Source: Advenella sp. S44
GTDB taxonomy: Bacteria > Pseudomonadota > Gammaproteobacteria > Burkholderiales > Burkholderiaceae_B
Direction of reading: 5' to 3'
Length of the DNA: 64,000 nucleotides
Assembly (NCBI RefSeq): GCF_002810445.1
Contig: NZ_NEXS01000011.1
Location: 1-64,000 of the forward strand
Part shown: positions 33,563 to 41,939 of the stretch, one piece after another
Numbering within the stretch: the first letter of the stretch is position 1
How the letters are laid out: every line of letters starts with the position of its first letter
Translations under genes and position numbers: made by a program
Notes under the pieces: generated by a model
Told to the model about the DNA's origin: nothing
What the model saw: the letters and a program-made list of their open reading frames with translations, nothing else
Databases searched by the model: none

Positions 33563-35152
33563 ATGCACGACTTCATTCTCTCTCACGGTTCAATCATTGA
33601 TGGCAGCGGCAAACCACGCGCAACCGGCGATGTTGCCTTAAAAGACGGCCGTATATCCGCAATCGGCGATTTGACAGACGAATCGGCCGCAAGGCGAATC
33701 GACTGTAGCGGGCGGATCATCGCGCCCGGATTCATCGACTGCCACTGCCACTCGGAACTCTCCCTGATTGCCAACCCCGGCGCTGAAAGCAAGGTTCGTC
33801 AGGGCGTAACCACCGAGGTGCTAGGAAACTGCGGATGGTCCACTTTTCCATTGGCTGGTGCGAACGCGGCTGCGTTCCGTGAACAGGCTGCCCCCATCTT
33901 CGGCCACCCCACCATTGAGTGGGAATGGGAGGACCTCGACGGTTACTTCGAGCGCGTATTCAGGCAAGGCGCCGCCGTCAACGTCGCCACACTGACAGGA
34001 CACGGTGCGCTGCGTGCTGCGGTTATGGGGCTTGAGGCGCGAGCACCAACCCCGGCCGAACTCGAATCCATGAAGGCCCTGCTTCATCGGACAATGCAAC
34101 AGGGCTCGCTAGGTTTGTCATCAGGCCTTTGTTATGTACCTGGCGTCTACGCCGATTCGGACGAACTCGTTGCTCTGGCAGGCATTTCCAATGACTATGG
34201 CGGGTTGTATGCGACCCATATGCGGGACCAGGTAGATGGGCTGCTCCAATCCGTTGACGAGTCTGTGGATGTTGCCCTGCGTGCGCATATTCCGTTGCTG
34301 ATCTCTCATCACAAGACTAGCGGTACGAGAAACTTCGGCAAGACACGTCTGTCGCTTGCCAAGCTGGACAAGGCCCGCCAACACGGTATCAGGACGTATT
34401 CTGATATGTACCCCTACCTGGCCGGCAGCACGACCCTGTCCATGTTGTTTCCACCCTGGGTACTGGATGGCGGGCGGGACGCGATGATGGAAAGATTGGC
34501 ATCGCACGAATGCCGCACGCGCATCAGGCACGACTGGACGCATGGCCTCCCAGGTTGGGAAAACCGTATCGCGGCCCTGGGCTGGCACAACATTTCCATC
34601 TCCTATCTCAAGCACGCCGAACGCCAGGCCTACGTCGGCCTGACGGTACTCGAAGCCGCGCAACAGGCAGGCCAGGAGGTCTGCGAATTTGTCTTTGACC
34701 TGATGCTGGCAGAACAAGGCGAAGTTGGCCAAATTATGCAAAACTCGTGTGACGAGGACCTTCGGAATGTGCTCACGCACGCACACAGCATGATCGGCAG
34801 TGACGGCCTGGACGTCGGCGATCACCCGCATCCGCGTCAATACGGAACATTCCCGAAAGTCCTGGGGGAACTCGTACGCGACAAAGGGTGGATGACGCTT
34901 GAAGAAAGTATATTCAAAATGACCGGCTACACGGCGCGCACATTTAAGCTCGGCGATATGGGGCTGCTCAAGCAAGGTTATCGGGCTAACATCACTGTCT
35001 TTGATCCCGCCAATGTACAAGCGAACGCCACTTATGAAAATCCGCGACAGTTCGCCAGTGGCATCGAATGGGTATTTGTGAATGGACGTCCCAGTTTGGC
35101 CGATGGAGCGGCGACCGGCGATCTTGCGGGTACTGCAGTTCGCAGATGCTAA
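33563..35152 (+). CDS. N-acyl-D-amino-acid deacylase (D-aminoacylase), amidohydrolase superfamily
   Basis: A 529-residue amidohydrolase of D-aminoacylase type, close to the usual 480-530 residues. Metal ligands are visible: H61 and H63 in IDCHCHSEL, the bridging cysteine C90 in LGNCGWS, histidines in YATHMRDQ and LISHHKTSG, and the aspartate of MIGSDG. N- and C-terminal beta strands (HGSIIDGSGKPRATGDVALKDGRISAIG; GYRANITVFDPANV) form the small domain. It releases D-amino acids from N-acyl forms in the cytosol. The neighbouring D-cysteine desulfhydrase-like enzyme and amino acid importer support a D-amino-acid salvage operon. Confidence 0.9.
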   Translation: MHDFILSHGSIIDGSGKPRATGDVALKDGRISAIGDLTDESAARRIDCSGRIIAPGFIDCHCHSELSLIANPGAESKVRQGVTTEVLGNCGWSTFPLAGANAAAFREQAAPIFGHPTIEWEWEDLDGYFERVFRQGAAVNVATLTGHGALRAAVMGLEARAPTPAELESMKALLHRTMQQGSLGLSSGLCYVPGVYADSDELVALAGISNDYGGLYATHMRDQVDGLLQSVDESVDVALRAHIPLLISHHKTSGTRNFGKTRLSLAKLDKARQHGIRTYSDMYPYLAGSTTLSMLFPPWVLDGGRDAMMERLASHECRTRIRHDWTHGLPGWENRIAALGWHNISISYLKHAERQAYVGLTVLEAAQQAGQEVCEFVFDLMLAEQGEVGQIMQNSCDEDLRNVLTHAHSMIGSDGLDVGDHPHPRQYGTFPKVLGELVRDKGWMTLEESIFKMTGYTARTFKLGDMGLLKQGYRANITVFDPANVQANATYENPRQFASGIEWVFVNGRPSLADGAATGDLAGTAVRRC

Positions 35153-35223
35153 GCCCGATTATTGATGTTGAGACGGACTGGTTTGTGAAGTAGAACACGG
35201 TGCCGGGGTGGTCAATCACTGCC

Positions 35224-35604
35224 CTATCGCTTCGCGAATGCCCTTATGACATTTGTATTTGTCGGACTATTTTCGTGGTTTGGGAAACAACAAGATCGTC
35301 CGCATGATTGCGAAACGCACCACTCAGCATTTGCTGCCAATCTCTGCTTAAGCGCTTCTATTGCGGCATAATTGTCGTGAGCTGTGATCTGGATAAATTT
35401 GTTCAGGCTCCCGACTTCAGAAATATAAATACTAGCCATGCCGACCCGATTTTGCACCCTGGACCGTTTTGACAACGGCTGTGCAACGAGTGGGGCCATA
35501 TTGTAAGTGCCTGCGATAAAAAACAAATTAATCTCTATTAAGCACGCCACCCTTTGGCGCAAGAACATCAATCCAGAAACTGCTGTGCAGTTATAGACAA
35601 GCAC
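35224..35604 (-). pseudogene. Probable NIPSNAP-family remnant
   Basis: The minus strand encodes VGMASIYISEVGSLNKFIQI followed by TAHDNYAAIEALKQRLAANAEW, which matches the second half of NIPSNAP-family proteins (GYFTTEIGPLN-x-V-x-x-x-WAY-x-(S/D)-L-x-x-R-x-x-x-R-x-x-LAADPEW). The expected N-terminal half and the C-terminal ENRILRPT end are not intact, so I read it as a decayed gene; a rapidly evolved small protein is possible. It overlaps the 3' end of the IclR gene upstream on the same strand by 37 bases, which also argues against an intact gene. Confidence 0.45.
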
Positions 35605-36347
35605 GCTACCTCATCTGCAACGCGGGCCATCGAGTTGGCCAATTCCCCTGTTTTCGCTCCAATCAATACACTGGGGAAAGTCGTAACCGACAGCACTGCC
35701 AGTATCCTGCGCTCATGCAAAACGGGCACTGCAAGCGTCGCATTTTGGTGTTGCCTGTTGGGCAAGCGCAAAGCATACTTCTGCGATTTTACGAGCGCCA
35801 GCTGCGCGCGCAGACCGCGCTCTACTGAGCGCCACTCGTTCTCGCTTAATTCCCCGGTTTCATGCCATGCGATCAAACGCTCGCGTTCCTCGTCATTACA
35901 GAAAGCCAAATACACCTGCCCCAGAGCCGAATCAAGCATACTATGCGTATTGCCAACTGTCGTGTGCATTGGCCCGATAGGACTATATGGCATGCTGCTG
36001 TATCGCACGACCATGTGACTATGCTCTGCAATGCCGATTGCAAAGGGAAGACCCGTTTCTCTGGTGGTACGCAGCAAAATGGGAATCGCCTGCTCCACGA
36101 TGGTTTCATGCTCGCTAAAACCCTCGCTCAGCAACCGTACCTTTTCTGTGAGCGAGTAAATGCCTCTTACCACGTCAGAGCGTACATACCCTTCATTTTT
36201 CAACGTCGCCAACAAGCGGTGTATGGTCGTCTTGGGCATCCCTGTTTCTTGCTGCAGGCTGACCAGCGTGCTGGCAGGCTGTCTGTTCATTGCGCGCAAT
36301 AGTTCAAGCGTTCGAACCACGAGTAACATGGATTGTTGTGTCGCCAT
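35568..36347 (-). CDS. IclR family transcriptional regulator
   Basis: A 259-residue IclR regulator. The winged helix covers residues about 5-70 (LVSLQQETGMPKTTIHRLLATLKNEGYVR), followed by the GAF-like effector domain (GPMHTTVGNTHSMLDSALGQVYLAF; NATLAVPVLHERRILAVLSVTTF). It diverges from the FAH-family hydrolase gene across a 172-bp gap and is the likely controller of that gene. The effector is probably an aromatic breakdown product or an organic acid. Confidence 0.87.
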   Translation of the reverse strand: MATQQSMLLVVRTLELLRAMNRQPASTLVSLQQETGMPKTTIHRLLATLKNEGYVRSDVVRGIYSLTEKVRLLSEGFSEHETIVEQAIPILLRTTRETGLPFAIGIAEHSHMVVRYSSMPYSPIGPMHTTVGNTHSMLDSALGQVYLAFCNDEERERLIAWHETGELSENEWRSVERGLRAQLALVKSQKYALRLPNRQHQNATLAVPVLHERRILAVLSVTTFPSVLIGAKTGELANSMARVADEVACLSITAQQFLD

Positions 36348-36519
36348 TTTTCTGCATGAGCATTGTTAAGATGAAAGTAGATTATGGCATGGCCCCATGG
36401 GTTACAGACCGCGCCAATTCCTCCCCACGGAATAAATGAATATCTGTAACGGATAAAAGCCAGATGCTGCTTATACTGGACTACGGACTAACGAGACTTC
36501 AACTACATTTAGGAATCCC

Positions 36520-37455
36520 ATGAAAATTGGAACAATCGAACGCGAAGGCATCCCGTTGCTTGTGGCAAGTATGACAGATGACCAGGCAACCGTTTTAGCC
36601 GACGTTATGTCGGATGCCCCCACCGATATCCTTCAAGTAATAAGCCACGGCCAGCCTATACTCAAGGCCATCGCCACAGCAATTGAAGGGCGGCACGGTC
36701 AAGACGTCGACGCCCTCAAATGGCTTCCTCCCGTACCCCGTCCCGGGAAAATCGTTTGCCTGGCGCTCAATAACAGCGCGAACAAAGACCGGATCATGAA
36801 GGGCCCCAGCCATCCGGCGACCTTTATCAAACCCTCTTCATCATTGGTGGGCCACGGTCAGCCGATTCGCTTACGGGAAAGCTTTGGCCGAGTTCATCCC
36901 GAGCCGGAATTGACTGTTATCATCGGCACCGGCGGCGCAGACATCCAAAAAGAAAACGCTTTGGATCATGTCTTTGGCTACAGCATTATCAATGACCTGA
37001 CCGCACCATTGATGCGGGGTGAGGACACGTTCCACTACCGCGCCATACATCCGAAGGCAGATGGCAGCACCGGCATTGAATACAAGGATAGTTGGGTCTC
37101 ATACCCAGGCCGCTACAAAGGTACGGACACGTTCGGTCCGATGGGACCATGGATTGCCACTGCCGATTCCATTCCCGACCCACATAACCTTACTGTAAGC
37201 TGCCTGCACAAGGGTGAGTTAATCACAGAAGACAACACAGCCAATCTGACGTACAAAGTGGCCGACGCCATTGCTTTTATTTCTTCCTTCATGACGCTGG
37301 AGCCAGGAGACATTATTTCCATGGGTACTGCACTCAAAGCCGCCGGGTCGGAAGGTAAAGCTGTGCAGAATATTGATCTTACCCAGCTGGGTGGACCGAT
37401 AGAAGTGAAAATTTCCGGGATCGGAAGACTGATCAATCCGGTCGAACAACGCTGA
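36520..37455 (+). CDS. Fumarylacetoacetate hydrolase (FAH) family protein
   Basis: A 311-residue FAH-superfamily enzyme. The metal-binding glutamates are E128 and E130 in HPEPELTVIIG, and the downstream aspartate is in FGYSIINDLTAPLMRGED. The C-terminal LEPGDIISMGTALKAAG is typical of the fold. Members hydrolyse or decarboxylate beta-diketo acids (fumarylpyruvate, oxaloacetate, 2-hydroxyhepta-diene-dioate). It is a single-gene unit under the divergent IclR regulator and ends in a clear terminator. The Bug receptor on the opposite strand might supply substrate. Reaction not decidable from sequence. Confidence 0.86.
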   Translation: MKIGTIEREGIPLLVASMTDDQATVLADVMSDAPTDILQVISHGQPILKAIATAIEGRHGQDVDALKWLPPVPRPGKIVCLALNNSANKDRIMKGPSHPATFIKPSSSLVGHGQPIRLRESFGRVHPEPELTVIIGTGGADIQKENALDHVFGYSIINDLTAPLMRGEDTFHYRAIHPKADGSTGIEYKDSWVSYPGRYKGTDTFGPMGPWIATADSIPDPHNLTVSCLHKGELITEDNTANLTYKVADAIAFISSFMTLEPGDIISMGTALKAAGSEGKAVQNIDLTQLGGPIEVKISGIGRLINPVEQR

Positions 37456-37479
37456 TTCGCTGACCCTTAAAAAACAATG

Positions 37480-37503
37480 GGCCCCATCGGTTGGGGCCTT
37501 TTC
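37480..37503 (+). terminator. Rho-independent terminator
   Basis: A 7-bp stem GGCCCCA / TGGGGCC with a 5-base loop TCGGT, then TTTT. It lies 25 bases after the FAH gene and before the convergent Bug gene. Confidence 0.85.
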
Positions 37504-37541
37504 AACTTACGGACATTATCCGTAAGTTGTGTGTTCTGCGC

Positions 37542-38516
37542 TTAAGGCGCGATACCGTGTTTGCGGGAAAACTCGGTCCATTGCTCGGTATCGCTACGCA
37601 TTTCCTCCTTGAACGTCTCGCCGGTCTCAACATTAAGATCAAAGCCGTTGCGAGCCAACTGGCTTCTTATTTCACTGTCGTTATTCAAATCGTGCATCGC
37701 TTTGTCCAGCGCGGCCGTCACGTCCTGCGGTAATCCTTTTGGGCCCAGCAAGGCATACCAAACGGAAACACGATAGCCGGGTGCGACATCAGCAACGGTA
37801 GGCACGCCTGGCAGCAATGGGCTGGCCTGCCCTTCGGCTACGGCAAGAATTTTCAATTTTCCGCTATCAACATACGGTTTGACCAAACCCAATGAAGAAA
37901 ACACAACATCCGTTTCAGCGGACGCAGTCGACAGCGCCGCCTTGGATCCTCCTTTGTAAGGCACATGCAGCAACCTGATTCCCGCCAATTGTTCAAACAG
38001 CGCACCGCTCAGGTGATTGAATGATCCGTTTCCGGCGGAGGCGTAGGTCAGACCTTCCGGCTGTTTTTTTGCAGCATCGATCAGCTCGCCTGCTGAGGAA
38101 ACCGGCAATTCTGATCTGACGGCTAGCACGTTCGTGATAAAACCCAGGCGTGCAATTGGCGTAAAATCATCGATAGGCTGGAAAGGCCCTTTCAGGCCGA
38201 TGGCGGGCTGCAAGATATGAGTGCTCATCGAGCCTAGTACCAGCGTGTAGCCATCCGGCGCCGAACGCGCCACCTGTTGCGTTCCAATATTGCCGGATGC
38301 CCCCGGTTTGTTTTCGACAACGAAGGACTGGCCCGTATATTTCCCGAGACGTTCGGCTACCAGCCGCCCCAGCATATCGGCAGAACCGCCTGCCTCCCAC
38401 GGCACAACAATTTTCACCGGTTTTTCCGGATAGGCGGCATAGCTCGCGGCCGACATGCAAACAGTGGCACATGTGGCCAATATAAGCGTGGCAATATTCA
38501 AACAGCGCTTTGACAT
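37542..38516 (-). CDS. Bug-family periplasmic receptor (TctC-like)
   Basis: A 324-residue Bug receptor with signal peptide (NIATLILATCATVCMSAASYA). The mature protein starts YPEKPVKIVVPWEAGGSAD and contains RSAPDGYTLVLGSMSTH, ASAGNGSFNHLSGALFEQLAG and YKGGSKAALSTASAETDVVFSS. It stands alone on the minus strand, convergent with the FAH gene. The SDR gene further upstream was separated from it by a terminator that the insertion sequence later interrupted. Ligand and membrane partner are unknown. Confidence 0.9.
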   Translation of the reverse strand: MSKRCLNIATLILATCATVCMSAASYAAYPEKPVKIVVPWEAGGSADMLGRLVAERLGKYTGQSFVVENKPGASGNIGTQQVARSAPDGYTLVLGSMSTHILQPAIGLKGPFQPIDDFTPIARLGFITNVLAVRSELPVSSAGELIDAAKKQPEGLTYASAGNGSFNHLSGALFEQLAGIRLLHVPYKGGSKAALSTASAETDVVFSSLGLVKPYVDSGKLKILAVAEGQASPLLPGVPTVADVAPGYRVSVWYALLGPKGLPQDVTAALDKAMHDLNNDSEIRSQLARNGFDLNVETGETFKEEMRSDTEQWTEFSRKHGIAP

Positions 38517-38822
38517 AACGTCCCTCTCATATGAACAGATTTTGTCCCATCATATGGCCACCTCGGCGTTTACTGCTACGGAATCCTTGCGACGTTCCGT
38601 GCGGCGGAATCAAAATATGAGAGGTATACTGCGCTATTGATGCGAAAAGCAGCCATGCTACGCGACGATTTGCCGCCCTTTTCCACTGCGCGTGAGAACA
38701 ATTGCCAGCCGTCCAGGAGTCAACACCGGCTAAATCGAACCTCACGCGATAACACCCGCGTCCGCTCGCAGTGATACCTGGGTTTTATGGTATTAATCGT
38801 AAGGGCGCCCAAGTTTCGAAAC
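38517..38822. other. Intergenic upstream of Bug gene
   Basis: About 300 bases between the Bug start and the disrupted terminator. It must hold the Bug promoter (minus strand). Short open frames here have no family resemblance. No repeat or RNA gene was recognised. Confidence 0.4.
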
Positions 38823-38912
38823 AAAACGCCGGCCGTGGGACTGTAACTACCCCGTAAAATAATACAGATTACTCGTAGAATTTCTTTTAAGCTAAACGAA
38901 AGGAGTTTGACG

Positions 38913-39173
38913 ATGAGCAAACGAAAGACTGAAAGCCAAATTGTGGCGATTTTGAAAGAAGCTGAAGTTGGTATGCCGATCAAAGACCTCTGCCGTAAGT
39001 ATGGCATCGGCAATTCAACGTTTTATAAGTGGCGCGAAAAATACGGCGGTATGGAAGCATCCGATGTGCGCCGTTTAAAAGAGCTTGAAGAAGAAAACCG
39101 TCGGCTCAAACAAATGTATGCGGATTTGAGCCTAAAATCGCAGATGCAAGAAGATATTATAAAAAAGCTTTAG
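38913..39173 (+). CDS. IS3-family transposase OrfA
   Basis: An 86-residue OrfA. It has the N-terminal helix-turn-helix (SQIVAILKEAEVGMPIKDLC, KYGIGNSTFYKWREKYGG) and the C-terminal leucine-zipper region (LKELEEENRRLKQMYADLSL). The ATG has AGGAG seven bases upstream. Near its end the heptamer A-AAA-AAG (39161-39167), in the correct phase, is a classical slippery site: a -1 shift there joins OrfA to OrfB and makes the active transposase. Confidence 0.93.
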   Translation: MSKRKTESQIVAILKEAEVGMPIKDLCRKYGIGNSTFYKWREKYGGMEASDVRRLKELEEENRRLKQMYADLSLKSQMQEDIIKKL

Positions 39174-39178
39174 CACCT

Positions 39179-39988
39179 GTGGCAGAACGAAAAGTTTGGG
39201 CACGTGAGCTACAGGTGCAGTATAACGCGAGCGTTGTAACCTGCTGTAATGCGGTTGGCATCAGCCGTACCGCTTATTATTACGAACCTAAGTTAACCGA
39301 TGACACTGCAATCATTGATGCACTCAATGCGTTGATTGAAAAACATCATCGCTGGGGTTTTCCTAAGTGCTTCAAACGTCTTCGCAAGCTAGGCCACCGC
39401 TGGAACCACAAACGAGTGTATCGTGTTTATACTGAGTTAAAACTGAACCTACGGCGCAAAGGAAAGCGACGCTTGCCTAACCGCAACCCTGAGCCTTTGG
39501 TTGCGCCTAGTGCGCTGGGTAAGTGCTGGTCAATGGACTTTATGAGCGACAGCTTGCACAACAAAGTCCGGTTTCGGACATTCAATGTTATTGATGATTT
39601 TAACCGTGAAATACTCGGCATTGATATCGCGACCAGTATGCCATCGTTGCGTGTAATACGTTATCTGGACCAACTGGCTGAATGGCACGGTTACCCTGAG
39701 AAAATTCGCGTTGATAACGGCAGTGAATTTACCTCAGAAGTCTTCACCAGCTGGGCAAAAGTGCATGGCATTATGATTGATTACATCAAACCTGGTTGCC
39801 CTTACCAGAACGCATACATTGAGCGATTTAACCGAACGTATCGTGATGATGTACTGGATTTATATATTTTCAACAACCTGAATGAGGTAAAGCAAATAAC
39901 CGAAAACTGGATTGAGTTATATAACACTGAACGACCACACGACTCACTGAATGACATGACGCCGTTAGAGTACCGAAATGCGGCATAA
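39179..39988 (+). CDS. IS3-family transposase OrfB (DDE integrase domain)
   Basis: A 269-residue catalytic part, made mainly as an OrfAB fusion by frameshifting. The retroviral-integrase-type DDE triad is visible as D in CWSMDFMSD, D in IRVDNGSEFTS and E in PYQNAYIERFNRTYRDDVLD, with the usual spacing and the IS407-type phrases HHRWGFPKCFKRLR and NTERPHDSLNDMTPLEY. The frame is complete, so the element is probably still active. Confidence 0.93.
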   Translation: MAERKVWARELQVQYNASVVTCCNAVGISRTAYYYEPKLTDDTAIIDALNALIEKHHRWGFPKCFKRLRKLGHRWNHKRVYRVYTELKLNLRRKGKRRLPNRNPEPLVAPSALGKCWSMDFMSDSLHNKVRFRTFNVIDDFNREILGIDIATSMPSLRVIRYLDQLAEWHGYPEKIRVDNGSEFTSEVFTSWAKVHGIMIDYIKPGCPYQNAYIERFNRTYRDDVLDLYIFNNLNEVKQITENWIELYNTERPHDSLNDMTPLEYRNAA

Positions 39989-40111
39989 ATTCTCTACGAG
40001 ATGACTGTGTTATAAATGGGGTATTTACAGGACCTCCCCGCGGCCGGCGTTTTTGTCGCCTGCCACCGTTATGCCAGCAGGCGTGCTTTATCCAATATTT
40101 AATATCAAATA

Positions 40112-40873
40112 TCAGATCCCCAGACCCCCGGAGATGCTCAGCGTCTCGCCGGTAATATAGCCTGCAGAAGGCCCGGCAAGAAAGCAGACTGTTTCGGCCA
40201 CCTCTTCCAGGGTCGCAATGCGCCGGATCGGATGCAAGTCCAGAATGGCCTCGCGCGTTGGCAGTTCACTAGCGACTTCGGCAGCCATATCAGTTGGCAT
40301 AATGCCTGGCTGGACAACATTCACGGTAATGTTGCGCGATCCCAGATCACGCGCAATACCCTTCGCATAACCGACTAACGCCGCTTTGGTTCCGGCATAG
40401 TCTGCCACTGAAGCAAAGGGTGTGCTGGTGCCAAGCCGTGAACCGATGAAGATAATCCGACCTCCATCGGACAGTTTTGACGCGGCGGCGCGCGTATTGG
40501 CGATCGTGCCCATGACATTGACCTGCCATTGCTGATTGTAGTTTTCTGCATCCAGCGCAGGATCGTCCACCAACTGGCCCTGGATGGCGATGCCGGCATT
40601 GTTCACAAGAATGTCCAGCCTGCCTAATGCCGCTATCACGCCGTCAATCAGCGGCTGAGCGGATTTCAGTTCGGACTGGTCGCTCTGGATGGCAATGGCG
40701 CGCACGCCCTTGGCCTTTAATGCTTCCACGACGGCTGCCGCCTTGTCGGCCGAAGTCGCGTAGCTGATCGCCACGTCTGCGCCACGATCGGCAAACGCAT
40801 GTGCCAGTGCGACGCCAAGTCCGCGTGAGCCGCCGGTAATAAGAACGGTTTTGCCGTTGAGGTCTTTGTGCAT
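40112..40873 (-). CDS. Short-chain dehydrogenase/reductase (SDR), FabG-like
   Basis: A 253-residue classical SDR. The cofactor motif is TGGSRGLGVALAHA near the N-terminus, NNAG lies at about residue 90, and the catalytic Ser/Tyr/Lys appear as FIGSRLGTSTPFASVADYAGTKAAL. The C-terminal PSAGYITGETLSISGGLGI is the family end. It uses NAD(P)H to reduce or oxidise a small carbonyl or alcohol. It diverges from a TetR gene over a repeat-rich 261-bp spacer, and that TetR is its likely regulator. Confidence 0.88.
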   Translation of the reverse strand: MHKDLNGKTVLITGGSRGLGVALAHAFADRGADVAISYATSADKAAAVVEALKAKGVRAIAIQSDQSELKSAQPLIDGVIAALGRLDILVNNAGIAIQGQLVDDPALDAENYNQQWQVNVMGTIANTRAAASKLSDGGRIIFIGSRLGTSTPFASVADYAGTKAALVGYAKGIARDLGSRNITVNVVQPGIMPTDMAAEVASELPTREAILDLHPIRRIATLEEVAETVCFLAGPSAGYITGETLSISGGLGI

Positions 40874-40895
40874 GGTAATTCCTTTTTTGAAAAAT

Positions 40896-40996
40896 GGACC
40901 GGTGGGTCCGGGGGTACGTTAATGGACTGATAAGTCCTGGGTTTACGTTCAGTGGGCTGATAAGCCCTGATTTACGTTATGTGGACCAATAAGGGA
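40896..40996. repeat. Tandem ~29-bp repeats, each with a covarying small hairpin
   Basis: Three copies with perfect 5-bp stems stand at 40896-40909 (GGACC-GGTG-GGTCC), 40924-40937 (GGACT-GATA-AGTCC) and 40954-40967 (GGGCT-GATA-AGCCC), followed by a degenerate fourth at 40983-40996. Starts are 28, 30 and 29 bp apart, with TACGTTnA between copies. Stem changes are compensated on both sides, so the dyad symmetry itself is conserved. They lie between the SDR and TetR genes, before the SDR start on the minus strand. Confidence 0.7.
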
Positions 40997-41134
40997 TGAT
41001 GCAAGCCGGCGTTTCGGCTTGAACCACCCATCCAGAATCCATATCGTAATGATCATTACGATAACGGACGGTATGATATACTGTCAAGCACTTTCGTAAT
41101 GCTTGTTATGTTTAAGAAAAAAGGATCAACTTCA

Positions 41135-41734
41135 ATGGGACGCCGTCGTCAGTTTGATGTAGACAAAGCACTTGATGCCGTACTCTGTGTCTTTTGGCGT
41201 AAGGGGTATGAAGGCGCATCGTATACAGACCTTACCGAAGCCGCCGGTGTGGAGCGCCCTGCGCTGTACTCTGCGTTCGGCAATAAAGAAGCCCTCTTTC
41301 GCCGGGCGCTGCAGCGCTATTACGAGCAGCATCAGCGCTTTATTCCAGAAGCGCTCGCAAAGCCCACCGCAAGGGAAGTTGCGGCGCACCTGCTGTTTGG
41401 CTCGGTCGAGCTGACTACGAGCAGTCCTGAGCATATGGGGTGCTTTCTCGTCAATGGCGTCATGGCCGGATCTGACCAAGCCGAGCCGCTGCGACAAGCA
41501 TTGATAGAAGCCCGCGCAGCCGGCGAAGCCAAACTTCGTGAGCGTTTCGAGCGGGCAAAGGCAGAAGGTGATTTGCCCAAAACCGCCAAACCCGAAGCCC
41601 TTGCGGCATTTCTGATGGCTGTGCTCCATGGTATGGCGGTGCAAGCCAAAGCAGGATTTAGCCGCGACATGCTGCAAGCGGTTGCCGAACAGGCGCTATT
41701 GAGCTGGCCTGTCCGCAACGCCAAACGTTCCTGA
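41135..41734 (+). CDS. TetR family transcriptional regulator
   Basis: A 199-residue TetR regulator. It starts with the typical MGRRRQFDVDKALDAVLCVF; AAGGA lies 10 bases upstream, so the 12 extra codons of the longer frame were left out. The HTH is SYTDLTEAAGVERPALYSAF. The C-terminal domain resembles the group with PEHMGCFLVNGVM (TetR_C-type, NemR/YcdC-like). It diverges from the SDR gene and probably controls it and itself through the repeat region between them. Confidence 0.87.
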   Translation: MGRRRQFDVDKALDAVLCVFWRKGYEGASYTDLTEAAGVERPALYSAFGNKEALFRRALQRYYEQHQRFIPEALAKPTAREVAAHLLFGSVELTTSSPEHMGCFLVNGVMAGSDQAEPLRQALIEARAAGEAKLRERFERAKAEGDLPKTAKPEALAAFLMAVLHGMAVQAKAGFSRDMLQAVAEQALLSWPVRNAKRS

Positions 41735-41939
41735 TAGTGATCGGAGATTGAAGTGCGGCAACGCTATTTATTGGTCTACGATTACGAGGAACGCACAAAA
41801 AAAATCGCTCATAAACAAGCGTTAATGCATTTTTGTAATGTACTGCCGGCATGCACAGACAGCATGCATAGAAAGGAAAGAAAACACCGACCGAATACAC
41901 TGACAAAATGCACAGACAGACCCGGAAAAAGGAGACAGG

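Larger units (their letters stand above)
38842..40029 (+). mobile_element. IS3-family insertion sequence, IS407-like, 1188 bp, intact
   Basis: A complete element with imperfect terminal inverted repeats. The left end begins TGTAACTACCCC and the right end, read inward on the other strand, TGTAAATACCCC; a further match CTCGTAGA lies about 30 bases inside both ends. It is flanked by a 4-bp direct duplication GGAC (38838-38841 and 40030-40033), the size made by the IS407 group. It carries orfA and orfB in overlapping -1 frames. Base composition is visibly more AT-rich than the surroundings, suggesting recent arrival from elsewhere. Confidence 0.93.
38823..40053. terminator. Former rho-independent terminator split by the insertion sequence
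   Basis: The left arm AAAACGCCGGCCG (38823-38835) and the right arm CGGCCGGCGTTTT (40041-40053) are perfect inverse complements, separated only by the insertion sequence and a short loop. Removing the element and one copy of its target duplication restores a 13-bp-armed hairpin with T-runs on both strands. It lies downstream of the SDR gene and would have ended its minus-strand transcript. Confidence 0.8.
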
